The notes under the pieces are model-generated. The model saw only the letters and a list, made by a program, of their open reading frames with translations, made no database searches and was not told the DNA's origin. Positions 59,708 through 64,000 of a DNA stretch of 64,000 nt are shown piece by piece. Origin of the DNA: Circinella minor (lineage: Eukaryota; Mucoromycota; Mucoromycetes; Mucorales; Lichtheimiaceae). The translations under genes were made by a program, and so were the position numbers. The stretch covers positions 42,487 through 106,486 of the forward strand of contig JAEPRB010000142.1 in assembly GCA_016758965.1 (NCBI GenBank), in the 5' to 3' direction. Every line of letters begins with the position of its first letter. Positions within the stretch are counted from its first letter, which is position 1.

Positions 59708-60950
59708 ACTTACACTTTTAAATATTTAGTGACTTCAGCTGGACTTTTGGCTTTTTGGGCTACATCATTATATTTGGCTAATGCTTCAGCCTCAAACTTT
59801 TCATCTGGAATCACACACATATTTTCAAGTTCGTCATTGTATTGGTCAGTCATTAAAAACTCAACTGCGTTTTCAAGCTCTTGGTAATCATTCTTTACGT
59901 CAAAACGTTTTTGCAACTTTGTTCTGAAATTACGACGTAGGTGCTGGACTTTGCATAACAATTTTTTCCAGTTAGGAAAAACTTTATCCAAGGCTTTTAC
60001 CAGTGCACCTTTACTATCAGTTACAAAAGTCGCTGGATATACAGACTGATTTGATGGCCAAACAATATTTTGAAGATTCTGGATAACCCATTCTTAAGTT
60101 TCATTTGTTTCTTGAGATCCCCATCCACCAGCAATACAAAATGTTTTTAAATGTGGATACCCGATGTTACCAGTGCCAACAATATTCACAAAAGACAAAC
60201 GATGCTTATTTGTCTTGTAAACCACATCCAAAACAACTGTCTCAGGGAACTTGCGAGCTAAAGCAATAGCCGAATTATGCGCAAAAAAAGGGAAAGTAAA
60301 AACCGCTCTTCCCCTTCTTTCTTTGACTGAAAGTCTACTTCATACTCCTTCTCTTCTAATTTTTTGATCAAATTGAACATTGTATGTTGTGGATCATTAT
60401 TAAATATGGTTTGACGTAAGTTTGTTACTTTTTTTGAATTAACGATCTTGCCTTTACTGACAAGGAATGAAAAAATCGAATTATTTGTTGCATGGATTTT
60501 GATCATTTTTATAACAATGGCTTCTTCTTCTGTGTCAAGACGACACGCCATGAAGTAGGACGATATTTCTTGTGCAGGTTTGTAATTATGGTCTCTATCA
60601 ACAAACGACACAATACGCCACTGCTGACTATGAACGTTCAATGACCGAAGAACCATATTGAATTGACATCCAAAACGTTATGAGTTCGCTTCTTCGTGCT
60701 TCCTTTCCTTTAAATCCATAGATCCAAGAACTTCACCATCATCATTGGCAACAAATCTTTTTGGCTTTGAGTTTTTTTTGTTCATATTCATGAACGTCGT
60801 TATTTGCAGGTTTACCATATTGTTTGCAAGCAAGAACCATTTTTCTTTTTTTACTTGAGAGGTCGCTTCTGGCTGTATATGACGCGATTCCATTTTTTAC
60901 CTCATTCAAAACAGGCATCTCTGGCAGCATTATAATCGTCCCATGTTTCT
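59708..60950 (-). pseudogene. FAR1-domain MULE transposase, degenerate and truncated
   Basis: Mutator-like transposase. Minus-strand order: an N-terminal piece SDLSSKKRKMVLACKQYGKP, then (after shifts) a FAR1-type zinc domain ending GCQFNMVLRSLNVHSQQWRI and DRDHNYKP, then SSYFMACRLDTEEEAIVIKM (ORF 60258-60656), then FFAHNSAIALARKFPETVVL-DVVYKTNKHRLSFVNIVG containing the first catalytic Asp, FCIAGGWGSQETNET followed by an in-frame stop (~60,094), TFVTDSKGALVKALDKVFPN with the second Asp and QHLRRNFRTKLQKRF (ORF 59710-59991). The third acid and the C-terminus are missing. Frame changes and the stop make it inactive. Confidence 0.8.
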
Positions 60951-62223
60951 TAGAGCTTATTAGGGATTGAGTTAGAAGATTTTGACAATGTATAAAAGAC
61001 AGTTTAAAAAAAAGCTACTTTGTCTTAAGAAGGATTTTATTATACACTCATATTTCTCTTTATATATATATTTATATGACTTATGTTACAGTATGGTAGA
61101 TCGCCATTATTATTGTTCTTATTCGTATTATTTTGCTATTACGTATTTACTTTCTATATATGCTATCATATAGACGACAGATGTACATTTTATTATATAA
61201 ATTTTCATTTGGTGATCATTTTATTTTTGTATTGATTCAGGTGTTACATGGTTTTTAGGTCTCCATTTATATATATATATATACCTAAATAATTGGTGAT
61301 ACCTAATTAAAACTTTTTGCTGATTGAAAGAAATATTGAATATTGCCATTCAATAGATGAAAGAAGTTTGTACAATGCCTTGGACAACGTATAACAAAAT
61401 GTCAAGTTAAAAATCACAAATTTGAAGTACGTACCAAACATATTACTTACTGGGGATCATAAAGAATTAGATGACTTACGTATGTCAACATATATATTAA
61501 ATGATGTTGAAGGAACAACGATTGGTATTTTTTGCTTCTCTATAATAGATTACCAAAACTAGGTTTAATAAGACAGTACGTATTAATTGATAAAAGTAAA
61601 ATATTTAAAATTTGCTCCCGTAATATATAATAATGTAGACACATTCTCACGTCTCCCTTACTTATTTACCACAAACATGGTTATGCTACGTATCATATGC
61701 GCTAGTATTAAAAATCAATTTAAGGAGTTATTTCTACACAAAAGAAATATCATACATTATATACATTATATACATTATATGTATATCATTCCATGGATTA
61801 GATTAATGGCATACGTATGCATGGGAGGAGTTTTCGATAATGACTCAATCAAATAATACATGACCTGAAAATCAAGTTATCATGAACAAAAAAAACAGAA
61901 ATAGAGACTACGTAACAATAAAATGATATTTTATACTTCAGAACGGAATGTATACTAATGATAGGTAGTTTTCCGGTTGAAACTGAATCAATATACCAAC
62001 AGGATCATAGGAATATGATATATATATATATATATATAATTTTGCTTAATTATATGATTCTATACGTTGTTATGATTTAATATTTGGCAAAATGAAAACG
62101 AATTGTTTACGTATGATTCTCTTATAAGAAAAGTTGGCTTGTGAATAAACATGCATAGTGAATGTGTTCTTATTCTACTTGGTGCATGTAAACCAAAAAT
62201 AAATGTTCCCCAGAACATTAATA
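60951..62223. other. AT-rich intergenic DNA
   Basis: (TA)n at about 61,270 and 62,020; several TACGTA words. Short ORFs are chance. No gene. Confidence 0.5.
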
Positions 62224-62592
62224 CATGATTTTGCATTCATTTCCGGACGCAACCCTCAATTTGTTCGCTTATATCATAATGTCAGTTTTTTTTTGTATAT
62301 GATATGTTATATTGTTCGCTTATGATGGAGATATTTTTCGCTTATAATATGCTATACTTTTCGCTTATGATGGCGGTATTTTTCGCAACCAATATCATTT
62401 TTTTTTTGTATTTGCTATACCTGCTTTTATGAGATTAACCAAATATCACCTATTATAAGCGAAAATTAATGCGATCATAATCGAAAAATACTGCCATCAT
62501 AAGTGAAAAATATAGCATATTATAAGCGAACAAAATCACTCTTATAAGCGAACAAATTGAGGGTTGCGTCCGGAAATGAATGCAAAATCCTG
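62224..62592. mobile_element. 369-bp foldback element (CAGGATTTTG family), copy 2
   Basis: Left end CATGATTTTGCATTCATTTC then CGGACGCAACCCTCAATTTG; right end is the near-perfect reverse complement ending CAAAATCCTG. TA flanks both ends. Beyond the ~50-bp terminal repeat, the interior is itself palindromic: several TTCGCTTATAA/TTCGCTTATGATGG motifs on the left face reverse complements on the right, so almost the whole element can fold. Confidence 0.8.
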
Positions 62593-62793
62593 TACTGTAC
62601 ACAATTAAATAGTTTATCGATCAAGAAATACTTATAATAATTTTTGTCTTCTATATCGCACATAGCAAAAAACTTTGCTATAACCCATAATCAAAAGACT
62701 TAAAAATAAAAAGTGGAACTCTCTTTATTTGTATATTTTACAATTCATTTGTCTAATCCCGTCCCATTCTTTTTTATTATTATTCTTCAGTTT

Positions 62794-63004
62794 ATGACAT
62801 CTCAAACAACGACCTTGGAGACTAATTCCTTGGTATGGACTTCCCTTTTTACACATTTTCCCTCCATCCATTCAACTCATTTGACGATATTTTTTACCAA
62901 ATAAAATATTTTTTATTCTTTGTATGTGTGAATAGGAGACGTGTACAAACAAACAGGAAGGAAAAAAAGCATCTAGCTCAGTGGAAAACCAATCCTCAAA
63001 ATAA
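62794..63004 (+). CDS. Possible two-exon small ORF, unknown
   Basis: ATG at 62794 follows a pyrimidine-rich leader. Exon 62794-62832 (MTSQTTTLETNSL) ends at a GTATGG donor; an AATAG acceptor at 62935 opens a second exon 62936-63004 in the same phase, total 35 residues, Ser/Thr/Lys-rich. Splice sites and promoter-like context are acceptable, but length and composition could arise by chance. Confidence 0.2.
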
Positions 63005-63080
63005 TCACATGAAAACTTATTTTCCAAGTACGAGCATATCTCCCGACCCCCTTTTATATAACCAACGGGACCCATTTACC

Positions 63081-63430
63081 ATCGACAAAAGAGAACGTTC
63101 CAGATAATAGGTAAAAAGCCTATTGTGCGGATAACCTTTTTGCTAGCCAACGGAACACACTGACAAAGGAAATCTTTCTAGAAGCTAAGTAACTATTAAA
63201 AGATAATAGAAACTTGTTGGGGATTCCCTTTTATTGCCTACGGTACCCAGGCGTTTTCCATCGACAAAAGAGAACGTTCCAGATAATAGGTAAAAAGCCT
63301 ATTGTGCAGATAACCTTTTTGCTTGCCAACGGAACACACTGACAAAGGAAATCTTTCTAGAAGCTAAGTAACTATTGAAAATAACAGAAACTTGTTAAGA
63401 GATTCCCTGTTATTTGCCTACGGAAACCCA
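63081..63430 (+). repeat. Tandem direct repeat, period 179 bp, about two copies plus a partial
   Basis: ATCGACAAAAGAGAACGTTC starts at 63081 and again at 63260; both units continue through AGCCTATTGTGC and GGAACACACTGACAAAGGAA. A third, decayed start (CATTGCCAAAGG) follows near 63,440. Units are preceded by a short conserved CCTACGG/CCAACGG-ACCC motif. Confidence 0.8.
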
Positions 63431-63440
63431 ATTGCTGGTC

Positions 63441-64000
63441 ATTGCCAAAGGAATCTTAGAAGATTAGGGAAGAGAGATAAAAAACGAATAAGGTAACGTA
63501 CTGCGGCGTATTTAAATGGGAAGGGATTTCAAGTGGCGCTAAATTTATTTGCCCAATGAAAAACAAAAAAAAAAAATCAGCGTCGCGTTTTGTTACTAAG
63601 TACAGTAACATAGTATTTTTTTTTGGGTCACATGTAAAACGTTTGTATGCTATGTTATAAAAGCTCTTTTATCAAACATGGTTGTACACTAAAGAATTTT
63701 TTTTTTGTTTTTATCCCAAACTGTTGGGTTGTTTACCAAATAAAAGTAACTAAATAAAGAAAAGCATTCTTTGGAATATAAACAAGTACTGTAGTTATCT
63801 CGTCAATGCATTTTGGAAATCAATTTTTCAAGATTACGCCTTGTATCACATTTCTGTAATATCCAAAAACTAGTATATCCAAAAACTAGTATATTAAGAT
63901 AGTTGAACCTCAAAATTTCCTTTTTTGTAAGATAGTCTGTCTTTGAATTCATATTTTTTCGCTTTTCATTTGCTCACTGTATTTTAAAGATAATTGTCAG
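63441..64000. other. Right-end intergenic DNA
   Basis: AT-rich with T runs; a short direct repeat ATCCAAAAACTAGTAT at about 63,861-63,893. No gene seen. Confidence 0.5.

Noticed and set aside
62872..63075. Minus-strand ORF of 67 codons
   Set aside because: No motif, no promoter-like context and overlap with repeat DNA; likely chance.
1..64000. tRNA or rRNA genes and CRISPR arrays
   Set aside because: I looked by eye for tRNA A/B boxes and rRNA stretches and found none convincing; the direct repeats at 43 and 63 kb have too few, too long units for CRISPR, which is also not expected in a fungal nucleus.
1..64000. TACGTA as a methylation motif or transcription-factor site
   Set aside because: Not excluded, but presence versus plain TA between paralogous copies at non-promoter sites fits a 4-base insertion better than a conserved binding site.

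Overview
This window looks like nuclear DNA of an early-diverging filamentous fungus, most likely Mucoromycotina/Mucorales-like. Evidence: a very AT-rich base composition with long A/T homopolymers, intron-dense genes (up to 11 exons, GT-AG introns, mostly about 50-180 bp), and fungal proteins such as a Sho1 osmosensor, Bem46 and an Mpr1-type acetyltransferase. I could not fix the species.

Layout. Gene-bearing blocks lie at 1-17.5 kb, 24.1-26.8 kb and 47.5-50.6 kb. Left block: RPL31 (3' part cut by the window edge), a secreted Cys/Ser-rich GPI-type protein, SHO1, RPS29, a 4-coumarate-CoA-ligase-like acyl-CoA synthetase ending in a peroxisomal signal (-AKL), the splicing factor PRP4 (head to head with the synthetase), a 78-residue single-span probable mitochondrial protein whose first exon is only ATG, and a YdcZ/DUF606-type membrane protein. 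Middle block: a mitochondrial PPR-like protein tail to tail with an alpha/beta hydrolase ending in -SKL. Right block: Bem46-type hydrolase and an Mpr1-like GNAT acetyltransferase. For these intron-containing genes I followed the exons base by base; the reading frames join and the total lengths fit the families.

The rest (17.5-24, 27-47 and 50.6-64 kb) is accessory DNA. It holds a segmental duplication carrying two paralogous small secreted acidic peptides (a third signal-peptide gene lies nearby), remnants of a Helitron/Helentron (Pif1 helicase plus endonuclease), an IS630/Tc1/mariner transposase, a FAR1-MULE transposase, several unrecognised decayed genes, and at least four families of short inverted-repeat elements flanked by TA, plus a CACCACGG-ended element present twice.

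Most interesting observation. The palindrome TACGTA (often extended to TACGTACGTA) is scattered through non-coding DNA. Where duplicated sequences can be compared within the window, TACGTA in one copy repeatedly faces plain TA in the other, an exact 4-base insertion. The TA-flanked elements here start with C and end with G, so excision leaving one terminal base from each end would give exactly TA-C-G-TA. I propose that many TACGTA words are transposon excision footprints; one of them breaks the mariner transposase reading frame at its third catalytic residue.
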